Assembly (NCBI RefSeq): GCF_016616235.1
Contig: NZ_CP067100.1
Location: 2,105,001-2,169,000, forward strand
Direction of reading: 5' to 3'
Length of the DNA stretch: 64,000 nucleotides
From: Bradyrhizobium diazoefficiens
Lineage (GTDB): Bacteria; Pseudomonadota; Alphaproteobacteria; Rhizobiales; Xanthobacteraceae
Part shown: piece after piece, positions 53,221-63,593 of the stretch
Layout: every line of letters begins with the position of its first letter
How positions within the stretch are numbered: position 1 is the stretch's first letter
Notes under the pieces: generated by a model
Told to the model about the DNA's origin: nothing
Databases searched by the model: none
Seen by the model: the letters and a program-made list of their open reading frames with translations, nothing else
Made by a program: the position numbers and the translations under genes

Positions 53221-53466
53221 CTAGTCGTGATACGCGGGCACCTCGATGCCGGACGCCGCATAGGTCCTGATCTTGTTGCGCAGCGTGCGCACCGACAGGC
53301 CGAGCACGCGTGCGGCGCGCGTGCGGTTGCCGTCGCAGCGCGCGAGCGTCTGGAGCACGAGCTCGCGCTCGACCTCGTCGACGGTCGCGCCGATCAGCAG
53401 CGGAACGATCTGGTTGGGTGCGAGGAATTGTGCGTCCTGCGGCGCCGCGACATGAACAGTGGTCAT
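53221..53466 (-). CDS. Orphan Fis-type helix-turn-helix protein
   Basis: The 81-residue protein is a stand-alone C-terminal domain of the NtrC/FlbD sort. It has VDEVERELVLQTLARCDGNR and AARVLGLSVRTLRNKIRTYA, the Fis helix-turn-helix. No receiver or AAA+ domain is attached. An ATG at 53466 is preferred over a longer reading from 53592. It could bind DNA as a dimer and affect sigma-54 promoters or nucleoid shape. Confidence 0.8.
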   Translation of the reverse strand: MTTVHVAAPQDAQFLAPNQIVPLLIGATVDEVERELVLQTLARCDGNRTRAARVLGLSVRTLRNKIRTYAASGIEVPAYHD

Positions 53467-53660
53467 CAACACACCCCGATCAACGCCCGCTTCCTTCGCT
53501 GGAAGCGGATCGAGAACAAACGACCCCCAAGCCGTAGATCTACGGTGGGCGGGTTTGGTTAATGGAAGGTTAATTGCGAGCCATCGCACCAATTGACCTC
53601 AGGAATGCCGCGATGCGGCCGCGATTGGCGCGAGATGCATAGTGTTGCGGACGATCTCGC

Positions 53661-54428
53661 TCACACCGTCCGATAGCCGCCATCCACCATCACGATCGTG
53701 CCGGTGACGTAGGCCGACAGGTCGGAGGCGAGGAAGATCGCGGGCCCCACGATGTCCTCCGGCTTGCCGGTACGCGCCAGCGGGGTGTGATCGACGAAGG
53801 CCTGCACCAGCGCCGGATTGGTCGCGCGCACGTTGGCGTTGATGTTGGTCTCGATGAAGCCGGGCCCGATCGCGTTGACGCGCACGCCCTCCTTGCCGAG
53901 CTCGACCGCAAGCGCCTTGGTGAAGCCGAGCACGCCGTGTTTCGATGTGGTGTAGGCCACAGAGCTCGGCGTGCGCAGGTGCACGAAGGACTGGATCGAG
54001 CCGATATTGACGATGCGGCCCTTGCTCGCGCGCAGAGGGGCGAGGAAGGCCTGCGTCATGTTGAAGACGCCGTTGAGGTTGAGCGAGATGATGTCGTTCC
54101 AGTCCTTCGCCACCGTCTCCGTCTTGGCGGTGAAGGCGTTGCGGCGGGTGATGCCGGCATTGTTGACGAGGATCGAGACCTGTCCGACCTTGTCGGCGAC
54201 CTGCTTTGCCAGCGCGAAGCAATCCTCGCGCTTGGTCACGTCGAGCGCAAAGCTCTCGGCCTTGCCGCTCGCTTTTCGGATCTCCTGCGCGGCCTCCGCG
54301 ACCGTGTCGGCGTTGACGTCGAGCAGCACCACTTGCGCGCCCTCGCGGGCGTAGCCGGCGGCGATCGCCCGGCCGATCCCGGAACCGGCGCCCGTGACGA
54401 CGGCGATGTGGTTTGCGAGCAATGCCAT
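53661..54428 (-). CDS. SDR family oxidoreductase
   Basis: The 255-residue short-chain dehydrogenase has the cofactor motif VTGAGSGIGRAIA and NNAG at the strand end. The catalytic Ser is in VNIGSIQSFV, and Tyr-x-x-x-Lys in VAYTTSKHGV. It could be a 3-oxoacyl-ACP reductase or a sugar dehydrogenase, which sequence alone does not decide. It is divergent from the J-domain gene by 111 bases. Confidence 0.92.
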   Translation of the reverse strand: MALLANHIAVVTGAGSGIGRAIAAGYAREGAQVVLLDVNADTVAEAAQEIRKASGKAESFALDVTKREDCFALAKQVADKVGQVSILVNNAGITRRNAFTAKTETVAKDWNDIISLNLNGVFNMTQAFLAPLRASKGRIVNIGSIQSFVHLRTPSSVAYTTSKHGVLGFTKALAVELGKEGVRVNAIGPGFIETNINANVRATNPALVQAFVDHTPLARTGKPEDIVGPAIFLASDLSAYVTGTIVMVDGGYRTV

Positions 54429-54539
54429 GACAATTTCCTCCCGATTTATTTTCGAAGTTTCATGAAAGGCTAACTCGAAATTAAGGGGTCGGAAACGGCG
54501 GCCTTGGCATACTGATCTTCATTGCTAAACGTTGCGCGC

Positions 54540-55025
54540 ATGATGGAACGGCTGGACTCCTGGAAACTCGCTCTCGAACGCCTGCGCGCGGCGCAATCGG
54601 CCGACTTCGCCGAGGCGGGCCGCCTCATCGCCGAGATCGCGCGCATGAGCAGCGATGCCACGCTGCGGCAGGCGGCCGAGCAGGCGCTTCCGGTGCTGCG
54701 CCAGGCCGTCGACAATGACGATCAAAGCGTCACGTTGGCGGCCCAGCGCCGGCTCGGTGTGGTCCTTGATGTCGTCCACGACCTGACCGCGCCGCGCTTC
54801 GGCCGCCGCAACGCCGCGCCGAAGAAACTTTCAAGCGAGGACCGGGCGCGCAAGATGCTCGGCCTGCCGCTCGCGGTGCAGCTCACCTGCGAGGACATCA
54901 ACCAGGCCTATCGCCGCGCCGCCAAGGGCCTGCATCCCGACCAGGGCGGCAGCACGGAAGCGTTCATCGACCTCGCCGCCGCGCGCGATATCCTGATCCA
55001 TCCCGGCGCGCACAAGGACGCCTGA
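54540..55025 (+). CDS. Small protein with C-terminal J domain
   Basis: The 161-residue protein has an N-terminal helical part of about 100 residues, with Arg/Glu-rich helices. A J-domain-like end follows with EDINQAYRRAAKGLHPDQGG, where HPD is the DnaK-contacting tripeptide. The J domain at the C-terminus is the reverse of classic DnaJ. A TTG at 54522 or ATG at 54543 are other possible starts. A co-chaperone role is inferred. Confidence 0.8.
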   Translation: MMERLDSWKLALERLRAAQSADFAEAGRLIAEIARMSSDATLRQAAEQALPVLRQAVDNDDQSVTLAAQRRLGVVLDVVHDLTAPRFGRRNAAPKKLSSEDRARKMLGLPLAVQLTCEDINQAYRRAAKGLHPDQGGSTEAFIDLAAARDILIHPGAHKDA

Positions 55026-55030
55026 GAGTA

Positions 55031-55666
55031 TCAGCTCTTGTTCACGCAGCTCGGATAGGGCGCGGCTTCGCCTGGCACGATCGCGCAGAGGGCGATCGGG
55101 CCGAGATCGCTGAGGCGCTGCTGCCAGCGTGCGTCCCTGACCGGCGGCTCGTCGCTCTCGGGGCCGCGCTCGGCCCATTGGATGGTGTAATAGTCGCTCG
55201 TGCCCTTCAGCACGATCAGCAGCGCAGTCTCGCTGTGGCGGGTCGGGCCGGTGTCGACGCGCCCGCAGCCGATCACGGCGACAAAGCCTTCGAAGCGGCC
55301 GAACGTCATGTTGCCGAGCGGCTGCGCCGCGAAGCTGTCGGGGCAGGCCGATTTGAAGCCGCCGGCAATCGAGCCGGCGAAGCCTTCAGGCGATGCGCCC
55401 GGCGTCAGCGTCATGCCCTTCTCGCCGGTGACCGTGATCATCTCGGTCCAGCGCTCGGGCGTCTCGCCCTTGAGCACGGCCTCGCGGATGTAATGGCCGC
55501 CCTTGGTGTTCTCGAACACCACGTTGAAACCCGAGGGCATCGCGAAGCTGACGAGCTGGCCGAAGATCGGCGAGATCACGCGGAAGGATTGCGGGGCCTG
55601 CGCCTGCGCGGTGACCGCGAGCAAAAGCGAAGCGGCGAGAACCGTGGCTGTCGTGGTCGGGCGCAT
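55031..55666 (-). CDS. Exported protein of unknown function
   Basis: The 211-residue protein has a signal peptide (TVLAASLLLAVTAQAQA). The mature part contains four Cys residues, likely in disulfides (in SACPDSF, IGCGRV, ALCAIV, PSCVNKS). Strand-rich sequence such as VVFENTKGGHYIREAVLKGE suggests a beta fold. Family recognition is lacking. It is convergent with the J-domain gene, with 5 bases between. Confidence 0.75.
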   Translation of the reverse strand: MRPTTTATVLAASLLLAVTAQAQAPQSFRVISPIFGQLVSFAMPSGFNVVFENTKGGHYIREAVLKGETPERWTEMITVTGEKGMTLTPGASPEGFAGSIAGGFKSACPDSFAAQPLGNMTFGRFEGFVAVIGCGRVDTGPTRHSETALLIVLKGTSDYYTIQWAERGPESDEPPVRDARWQQRLSDLGPIALCAIVPGEAAPYPSCVNKS

Positions 55667-55700
55667 CGTTCTGCTCCGAGCCCAAGGATAGAAACGCGAG

Positions 55701-55733
55701 CGGGCAAGGATGCTGGCATCGCATCCTTGCCCG
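55701..55733 (-). terminator. Hairpin, possible terminator
   Basis: A perfect 13-base stem CGGGCAAGGATGC / GCATCCTTGCCCG has a 7-base loop. It lies between the two minus-strand genes at 55758 and 55666. It lacks a good T-tract, so its action is uncertain. Confidence 0.5.
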
Positions 55734-55757
55734 GGGCTTGTCGTCCGCGATCGGATC

Positions 55758-56009
55758 TTACCAGCTGCAGTGGCCGGCCTTCAGCGCATGATCCTTCAGC
55801 ATCAGCGCGTCGACGAAGGTCAGCACGGTCGCGCTGACACGGTGGTAATCGGAAGGCCACGGCGTGGTCGGGATGCTGTCGTCCCAGATCTGGCAGAAGC
55901 CCGTGTCCTGCCAGCGGATCAGGTGATAGCTGGCTTGGGCAGGGCTCGCGGCAACGAACGCCGTGACGGCAAGGCCGGCGGCAGCGCACAGCACGGAAAT
56001 ACGACGCAT
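55758..56009 (-). CDS. Small exported protein (paralogue pair)
   Basis: The 83-residue protein starts with a signal peptide (ISVLCAAAGLAVTAFVAA). The mature part has YHLIRWQDTGFCQIWDDS and ends AGHCSW, so two Cys residues may pair. It matches the gene at 56249 in the I-R-W-x-x-T-G-x-C-Q-x-W segment, so the two are tandem duplicates. No function is recognised. Confidence 0.75.
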   Translation of the reverse strand: MRRISVLCAAAGLAVTAFVAASPAQASYHLIRWQDTGFCQIWDDSIPTTPWPSDYHRVSATVLTFVDALMLKDHALKAGHCSW

Positions 56010-56194
56010 GATCAGCTCCTCAAATCCAAGATGTGATGCGCCTCCCGGAAATGACGGGAGGGGTGGTGCGGGACGCTTGGGGGATGCGCCCCGAACAAGT
56101 TGTGAGTAGTTCTGTCCGTCCGTCAGGTTCAAAGCGCGTGCGCGGGAAGCGGGCTGAATTCGCCTGAAAACGCGGAAGACGCCGGCAAAGAAAA

Positions 56195-56223
56195 AGGGCG
56201 GATCGCTACGTGCGACCCGCCCT
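56195..56223 (-). terminator. Factor-independent terminator after the small exported protein gene
   Basis: A 12-base stem with one mismatch, AGGGCGGATCGC / GCGACCCGCCCT, has a loop of five bases and is followed on the minus strand by TTTTTCTTT. Confidence 0.8.
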
Positions 56224-56248
56224 CTGAACGCGATCCGTCACGTGAGGC

Positions 56249-56509
56249 TTACAGCGTGCAGCGGCGCTCCGCGCGCAGCTTGATCTGGAGGTCGGACGCT
56301 GCCTGGAAGGTCGGGAGCGGCTTGCTGACGACCTTGTAGGTCGACACGCCCCATTGGAACGGCTTGTACTTGAGGTCCTCGTTCCAGACCTGGCAGATGC
56401 CGGTGTTGTCCCAGCGGATCACGTAATAGCCGACCTTGGCCGACGCGGGCACGGCGAACACGGACGAGGCGATGCCGGCAACGGCACAGAGGGCGAGAAC
56501 GCGACGCAT
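56249..56509 (-). CDS. Small exported protein (paralogue pair)
   Basis: The 86-residue protein has a signal peptide with ALCAVAGIASSVFAVPASAK. The mature part has YYVIRWDNTGICQVWNEDL and ends LRAERRCTL. The matching segment and the two Cys make it a paralogue of the gene at 55758. The start at 56509 gives the signal peptide. It is upstream of its sister on the same strand, but a terminator lies between. Confidence 0.75.
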   Translation of the reverse strand: MRRVLALCAVAGIASSVFAVPASAKVGYYVIRWDNTGICQVWNEDLKYKPFQWGVSTYKVVSKPLPTFQAASDLQIKLRAERRCTL

Positions 56510-56663
56510 GAAATATCTCCTTGTGGGAAAGTGTGACCCGAAAATTCGTGCGGTAAAAACAGACCCTTTGCAAGCCGCGGAGCGGCCGTTCACGGATATG
56601 TCAGGCGCAGCCGGGCACTTGGTTTGGCCGCGTGCCCTGTAGGTCACACGCAGACGGCGCGGC

Positions 56664-56738
56664 TCACTTCGAAAGCGAGGCCACCGCCTCGATCTCGATC
56701 AGCATCTTCGGATGGGGCAGGGTGTCGGCGCAAGCGGA
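56664..56738 (-). pseudogene. Remnant of a RidA family gene (C-terminal end only)
   Basis: About 25 codons ending in LPHPKMLIEIEAVASLSK and a stop at 56664. The family's usual end is L-P-x-P-x-M-L-I-E-I-E-A-x-A. No upstream RidA sequence is present; the remnant runs into the repeat region with the 26-base core at 56766-56791. The gene was probably cut by insertion or deletion. Confidence 0.6.
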
Positions 56739-56765
56739 GCGGCATTGGGGGCGGCGAATACAAAA

Positions 56766-56791
56766 TGCGAAAACAACCCCATGCACAGTAG
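56766..56791. repeat. 26-base core shared with 14420-14445
   Basis: This stretch, TGCGAAAACAACCCCATGCA then CAGTAG, is the exact reverse complement of the bases at 14420-14445. It lies between the RidA remnant and the DNA that leads to a REP element. Longer similarity around it is weak. Confidence 0.8.
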
Positions 56792-56906
56792 AAAAGGCCG
56801 CGCCTGTCAATGAATTCGGAAATATAGAAGCAGAACTTGACGCGTCGGGCAAAACACTGGCAGAATGGTGTGATGGGATAGCGCGCCTTGGAGCTCCAAA
56901 CCCCGC

Positions 56907-57013
56907 CGTCATGCCCCGGCTTGACCGCGGCAATCCAGTACGCCGCGGTTTCTCGGCTCATCACCAACGTTTCTGGAATGCTGGGCGGATCGCCCGGTCA
57001 AGCCGGGCGATGA
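56907..57013. repeat. REP-type palindrome, family B
   Basis: Hairpins CCCCGGCTTGACCG and CGCCCGGTCAAGCCGGGCG flank CAATCCAGTACGCCGCGG. It lies upstream of the small exported glycine-rich protein gene. Confidence 0.8.
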
Positions 57014-57139
57014 CGGTTGGGGTGTTGCTGGATTTGGCAATCCACGTCCGCCCCATCATGTTGCCGCCGCGATCGATCGGATAGATTCGCTGCGTCTGAT
57101 TCGCTTTCCCCCTTGAAAAATAGCCCCCGGAGATTCTTC

Positions 57140-57574
57140 ATGAAGATCGCATCCACCTTCCGCGTCGCGTTGGTCGCCATCGCCGCGCTCGCCGGCCTCT
57201 CGACCGCCGCACGGGCCGACGGCGGCTTCGTGACGCTGACGATCTACAAGGCGGGCTGGATCATCGGCGGCTCGGGCGGCTCGGGCGTCCTGAACTTCCG
57301 CGGCCGCGCCTATCCGCTCTCCACCGGCGGGCTCGACTACGGCCTCGTCTTCGGCGGCTCCAAGACCGTGCTGCGCGGCCGGGTCTCCAACATCAACCGC
57401 CCCTCCGACGTCGCCGGCGTCTATGGCGCGGCCGGTGCCGGCCTCGCTTTGGGCCGCGGCGCCCGCGCCATCGTGCTGACCAACCAGAAAGGCGCGGTGC
57501 TCGAATTGACCGGCACGCAGGTCGGCCTGATGGCGAATGCGGATCTCAGCGGCCTTGCGATCACGATGCGGTAG
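57140..57574 (+). CDS. Exported glycine-rich protein (DUF1134/EipA-like)
   Basis: The 144-residue protein has a signal peptide (IASTFRVALVAIAALAGLST). The mature part is rich in Gly with GWIIGGSGGSGVLNFRGRAY and AGVYGAAGAGLALGRGARAI. The strand pattern resembles DUF1134/EipA envelope proteins, but this is a remote likeness. The start at 57140 follows CCGGAGA. It would be periplasmic. Confidence 0.7.
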   Translation: MKIASTFRVALVAIAALAGLSTAARADGGFVTLTIYKAGWIIGGSGGSGVLNFRGRAYPLSTGGLDYGLVFGGSKTVLRGRVSNINRPSDVAGVYGAAGAGLALGRGARAIVLTNQKGAVLELTGTQVGLMANADLSGLAITMR

Positions 57575-57636
57575 CGGCGCTTCTCGCCTCGATCCGTTAG
57601 CCCCGCATCCCGGATATCGCTTGCGCTCATCCTGGG

Positions 57637-58287
57637 CTACGAACGCGACGCCGCGGCAAATACCGCCAGTTGCGCATCGAACGCACGCTTGAATGCCGGC
57701 CGCGCTTCGCCGCGGGCGACATAGGCGGCGATCTCAGGGTATTCGTCCAGCAGGCCAGAGGTGTTCAGCCGGCGCAGCACGGTCACCATCATGAGATCGC
57801 CGGCGCTGAACGCGCCGTCGAGCCATTCGGCATCGCCGAGGTGGCGGGACAATTCGCCGAGCCGGACGCGCACGCGATCCCTGAGCATCGGCAGGCGCTG
57901 CTCGTACCAGCTCTTGTCGCGCTCAGTCAGCATCGCCATTCCGAGCTCGACGATCGGCGGCTCCAGCGTGTTCAGCGCGGCAAACGTCCATGCGATCGCG
58001 CGGCTCCTCGCATTCGCGTCCGCCGGCAGCAGGCCGGCATGGCGCTCGGCGAGATGCAGCACGATCGCGCCGGACTCGAACAGCGCGAGATCGCCGTCCT
58101 CATAGGTCGGAAGCTGCCCGAACGGATGCAGCGCCAGGTGCGCGGCCTGCTTCATCGCCGCGAACGACACCAGCCGAACGTCGTAAGGCTGGCCCACTTC
58201 CTCGAGCGCCCAGCGAACCCGCATGTCGCGCGCCTGCCCCCGGCCGCGATCGGGGGAATTCTCAAAGGCGGTGATGGTCGGGGGCAT
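57637..58287 (-). CDS. Glutathione S-transferase
   Basis: The 216-residue protein joins a thioredoxin-like N-terminal domain, with MRVRWALEEVGQPYDVRLVS and GQLPTYEDGDLALFESGAIV, to a helical C-terminal domain. It should conjugate glutathione or reduce disulfides. The start at 58287 is chosen because the frame upstream overlaps the VOC gene on the other strand. Class cannot be set from sequence. Confidence 0.9.
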   Translation of the reverse strand: MPPTITAFENSPDRGRGQARDMRVRWALEEVGQPYDVRLVSFAAMKQAAHLALHPFGQLPTYEDGDLALFESGAIVLHLAERHAGLLPADANARSRAIAWTFAALNTLEPPIVELGMAMLTERDKSWYEQRLPMLRDRVRVRLGELSRHLGDAEWLDGAFSAGDLMMVTVLRRLNTSGLLDEYPEIAAYVARGEARPAFKRAFDAQLAVFAAASRS

Positions 58288-58446
58288 GTGGGGGCTCCGG
58301 GGTGGTTTGCGCTTTGCGTTCGGAGGACGAACAAGCGAGGCGGATTCCGACAACAAATTCTGGCCAACTTTGTCGGAACACCCGTTCCGGCCGCGTCCTT
58401 GGAGTACCGGCGCGCGGCCGGCTTGAGACAAAAGGATTCCCCGCCC

Positions 58447-58884
58447 ATGACCTCCATCACGCCGTTCCTCTGGTTCGACAACAACGTCCCGGAAGCCGTC
58501 GCGTTCTACAAATCGGTGTTTCCCAACGCCAAAATCGAGACCGTCAGCGACTTCATGGCGGTGTTCGAGCTCGAAGGCCAGCGCTTCCACGCGCTCAACG
58601 GCGGCCCGCAATACCGCTTCAACGAGGCGGTGTCGTTCTTCATCAGCGTCGAGACGCAAGGCGAGGTCGATTATTTCTGGAGCCGGTTGACTGCGGATGG
58701 CGGCGAAGAGTCCCGCTGCGGCTGGCTCAAGGACAAATTCGGGCTGTCCTGGCAGGTGGTGCCGAAGGCGCTCGGCCACTATCTCGGCGACCCCGACCGC
58801 GCCAAGGCGAACCGCGTCATGCAGGCGATGATGGGGATGCGGAAGATCGTGATTGCGGATCTCGACAAGGCGTATGCGGGGTGA
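58447..58884 (+). CDS. VOC family protein (PhnB-like)
   Basis: The 145-residue protein folds as two beta-alpha-beta-beta-beta units. The start ITPFLWFDNNVPEAVAFYKS and FELEGQRFHALNGGPQYRFN, with late WSRLTADGGEESRCGWLKDK, mark the PhnB/3-demethylubiquinone-like branch. Metal or cofactor is not known. It lies divergent to the glutathione S-transferase gene. Confidence 0.9.
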   Translation: MTSITPFLWFDNNVPEAVAFYKSVFPNAKIETVSDFMAVFELEGQRFHALNGGPQYRFNEAVSFFISVETQGEVDYFWSRLTADGGEESRCGWLKDKFGLSWQVVPKALGHYLGDPDRAKANRVMQAMMGMRKIVIADLDKAYAG

Positions 58885-58898
58885 GGGGATGATGATGG

Positions 58899-59023
58899 CG
58901 TGCCCCGGACGCAGTGCAGCGCGCCGCTTGCGGCGTGATGCGCTGCAGAGCCGGGGCCCATGCCGCATCCGTGCCGGAGCTTCTGGGTCCCGGGTCTGCG
59001 CTGCGCTTGCCCGGGACACGAGA
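58899..59023. repeat. Intergenic palindromic repeat, family C
   Basis: Arms GTGCCCCGGAC and CCCGGGACACGAG and inner GCAGCGC / GCGCTGC hairpins form a long palindrome. It resembles the copy at 14047-14187. It lies between the convergent VOC gene and the broken glycosylase gene. Confidence 0.7.
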
Positions 59024-59049
59024 GCAGCGCCAATCCGAGGCTGAGCCGC

Positions 59050-59585
59050 CTAGCTCGTGCGAGCAATCCACTCCGCCAACTCCCGCCATGGCTCGATCGT
59101 CCAATGCCCGGACGCAGCACCAGACGGCGACGGCAGCACGAATATCTCCGGCCAGCTTTCCTCGCGCACCTGCCGCCCCAGCGCAATCGCTCTCGACGCC
59201 CTTCCATAAAACAAGCTCGCCGCCTTCTTGCTCGTGAACGCAATCGTCCGCGGCCGATACTTTTCCATCTTCGCCCTGAACCCCGGCACGTCAATCGACG
59301 CGGCCGCGATCTGATGATCCATCCCGGCGCCGACTTGGAGAGATCGGTGAAGCCGATCCCGAGCTCGATCAGCGATGCGAACTCGCCCGGTTGATAGCGG
59401 CGCGGCGTGATCCCGGCCTCATGGATCGCGCGCCAGAAGCGGTTGCCGGGATGGGCGTAGTAGTGCCCGAGCTCGGCCGAACGCGCAGAGGCGGCGGTGC
59501 CGACGAGGACGAGGCGGAGGTTGGGGCGGAGCTGGTCGGGGAGGCGGTGGAAAGTCTGGGTAGGCAAATCCTGAGTCTGTGGCAT
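59050..59585 (-). pseudogene. mug: Mug-like G:T/U mismatch DNA glycosylase, frameshifted
   Basis: The first part, from ATG 59585, reads a normal family start with LRLVLVGTAASARSAELGHY and GNRFWRAIHEAGITPRRYQP, and runs to FTDLSKSAPG. The rest (IDVPGFRAKMEKYRPRTIAF, then FVLPSPSGAASGHW) is in another frame, starting MDHQIAAAS at 59322. One base is missing at about 59323-59331. Restoring it would give 178 residues. Either the gene is dead or the base is an assembly error. Confidence 0.8.
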
Positions 59586-59711
59586 GCGTCCGCTGTTTAG
59601 GTAATTTGCACCGCCTTTGATGTTGCTTAACAAGCCACAACCAGAAATTGACACTTGGCATATTCATGTGCATCCTATTGGCTTTATACATTTTGCGAAT
59701 TAGGAAAGCGA

Positions 59712-59993
59712 ATGGCTTTAGTGCATTTGGTGGGCTCGCGCGGGGCAGCGGACGTCTTAGTGTGCGAAGTGCCCTCTCGCGCGGCGGCCGATTTGTTGGT
59801 TTGCAAAGTCGATTCTCGAAATCCTGCTCGTGGCAACGATGGACTGTGGTGCTTCGTTGATTCCCGCGCCGCAGCGAGTTCTCTTGTTCATATTATAACC
59901 TCTCGAGGAGCGGCCGATTTGCTCGTCTGTTACGTCGACTCGCGAGCCGCAAGCGGTTGGCGAAGGGACCATCCGTTAAAGGGAAGATTGTAA
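59712..59993 (+). CDS. 7(1) septoil-knot family protein (DUF6150-like)
   Basis: The 93-residue protein is made of about six similar units, each starting Ser-Arg. Examples are SRAAADLLVCKVD, SRGAADLLVCYVD and SRAAASSLVHIIT. It ends SGWRRDHPLKGRL. This pattern and length fit the septoil-knot family, whose members are predicted or shown to form a 7(1)-knotted chain. AGGAAAG lies 5 bases before the ATG at 59712. Upstream TTG at 59655 is less likely. The gene sits in a low-G+C islet with an ATPase remnant. The function is unknown. The family name is from memory and was not checked. Confidence 0.7.
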   Translation: MALVHLVGSRGAADVLVCEVPSRAAADLLVCKVDSRNPARGNDGLWCFVDSRAAASSLVHIITSRGAADLLVCYVDSRAASGWRRDHPLKGRL

Positions 59994-60224
59994 GGCTTTA
60001 TTTCATCGGTTGCTCCCGATTGTTAGTGATGCCGCCCTCTCTCGATTTAAGGTCTCGAACAGCACCTGGTCGGGAGAAACTGAATAGAGGGGTTGATACT
60101 GTTATTGTTGGTCGAACGTGCAGCCAAGATCTTGGTTTAGGTATGCTTCGATCGTCCAACGCTGCCGGGCGCGAGTGCGTGCAGCCATAAATTGGTCCAT
60201 TTAGAACTGATACGCAGGCAAAAC
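59994..60224. other. AT-richer spacer in the accessory islet
   Basis: 231 bases between the septoil-knot gene and the ATPase remnant. No gene or clear repeat is seen. A frame at 59957-60190 has no family likeness. Base composition is visibly lower in G+C than the flanking genes. Confidence 0.4.
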
Positions 60225-60822
60225 ATGGTCAAGCTTTCTCTTGCTCAATTCGAAACGTTCGGCGATGTCGCCGCAGAGGACGATGCTGTTTTGGACTACT
60301 TCGTCTCAACGAACGCTGTTCAAAGAATCGAAAATCGCGAAGCGTTCCTTGTGCTTGGTCGGAAGGGAACAGGAAAGACAGCAATCGTGCGATACCTTAC
60401 GGAAGGGAAAGTTCGCACTCTCTCCAAGGCGTTAAATCTTCGCGGGTATCGTTGGCTCTCGTGAAGATTATTCGTCTTACCTAAAGCAGGAGCTTGACGA
60501 CGAAATCCGGCCCCATTGGGCGTTTTGGGACGAGGCGCTCCAGGCGTGTTCCGCACTAAGTACGATTACATTCGAGCGCGCCGATTTTGAGCGCGAGTAC
60601 GCTCAGCGCAAATCGTCGAAGAACGACTTCGCTGCATCTGAAGCTCTTGCGCTGCTCTATCGGTTTTCTGTAATTGGCTATGAACGCAGAAGTGGCTACG
60701 GCGGTTCGTCCTGGGCATTTCAGTATAGTGACCCTGAAGCAGGCTGGGACAATGTCGCCAACCGCTTCAAGGTTCATCTCGGCTTGAAAGAGTACGCAAA
60801 GCTGCGAGAAGCGCGAGAATAG
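60225..60822 (+). pseudogene. P-loop ATPase (Sll1717-like), middle deleted
   Basis: The N-terminal part from ATG 60225 reads MVKLSLAQFETFGDVAAEDD and LVLGRKGTGKTAIVRYL, a Walker A start typical of the Sll1717-type P-loop ATPases. It ends at a TGA at 60462-60464. In another frame, from 60445 to the TAG at 60820-60822, a C-terminal piece continues (GIVGSREDYSSYLKQELDDE, then FQYSDPEAGWDNVANRFKVH). The whole central ATPase portion with Walker B is missing, so the gene cannot make an active enzyme. The gene is AT-richer than its neighbours. Confidence 0.75.
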
Positions 60823-60841
60823 CTTCTGCTGGTCATCCCGC

Positions 60842-63579
<2,738 letters not shown>

Positions 63580-63593
<14 letters not shown>

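Noticed and set aside
58288..59019. Upstream extension of the glutathione S-transferase reading frame
   Set aside because: It is antisense to the VOC gene and a repeat. The start at 58287 gives a proper transferase N-terminus.
59957..60190. Frame of 77 codons between the septoil-knot gene and the ATPase remnant
   Set aside because: No family likeness, overlaps the end of the septoil-knot gene and has no convincing ribosome site.
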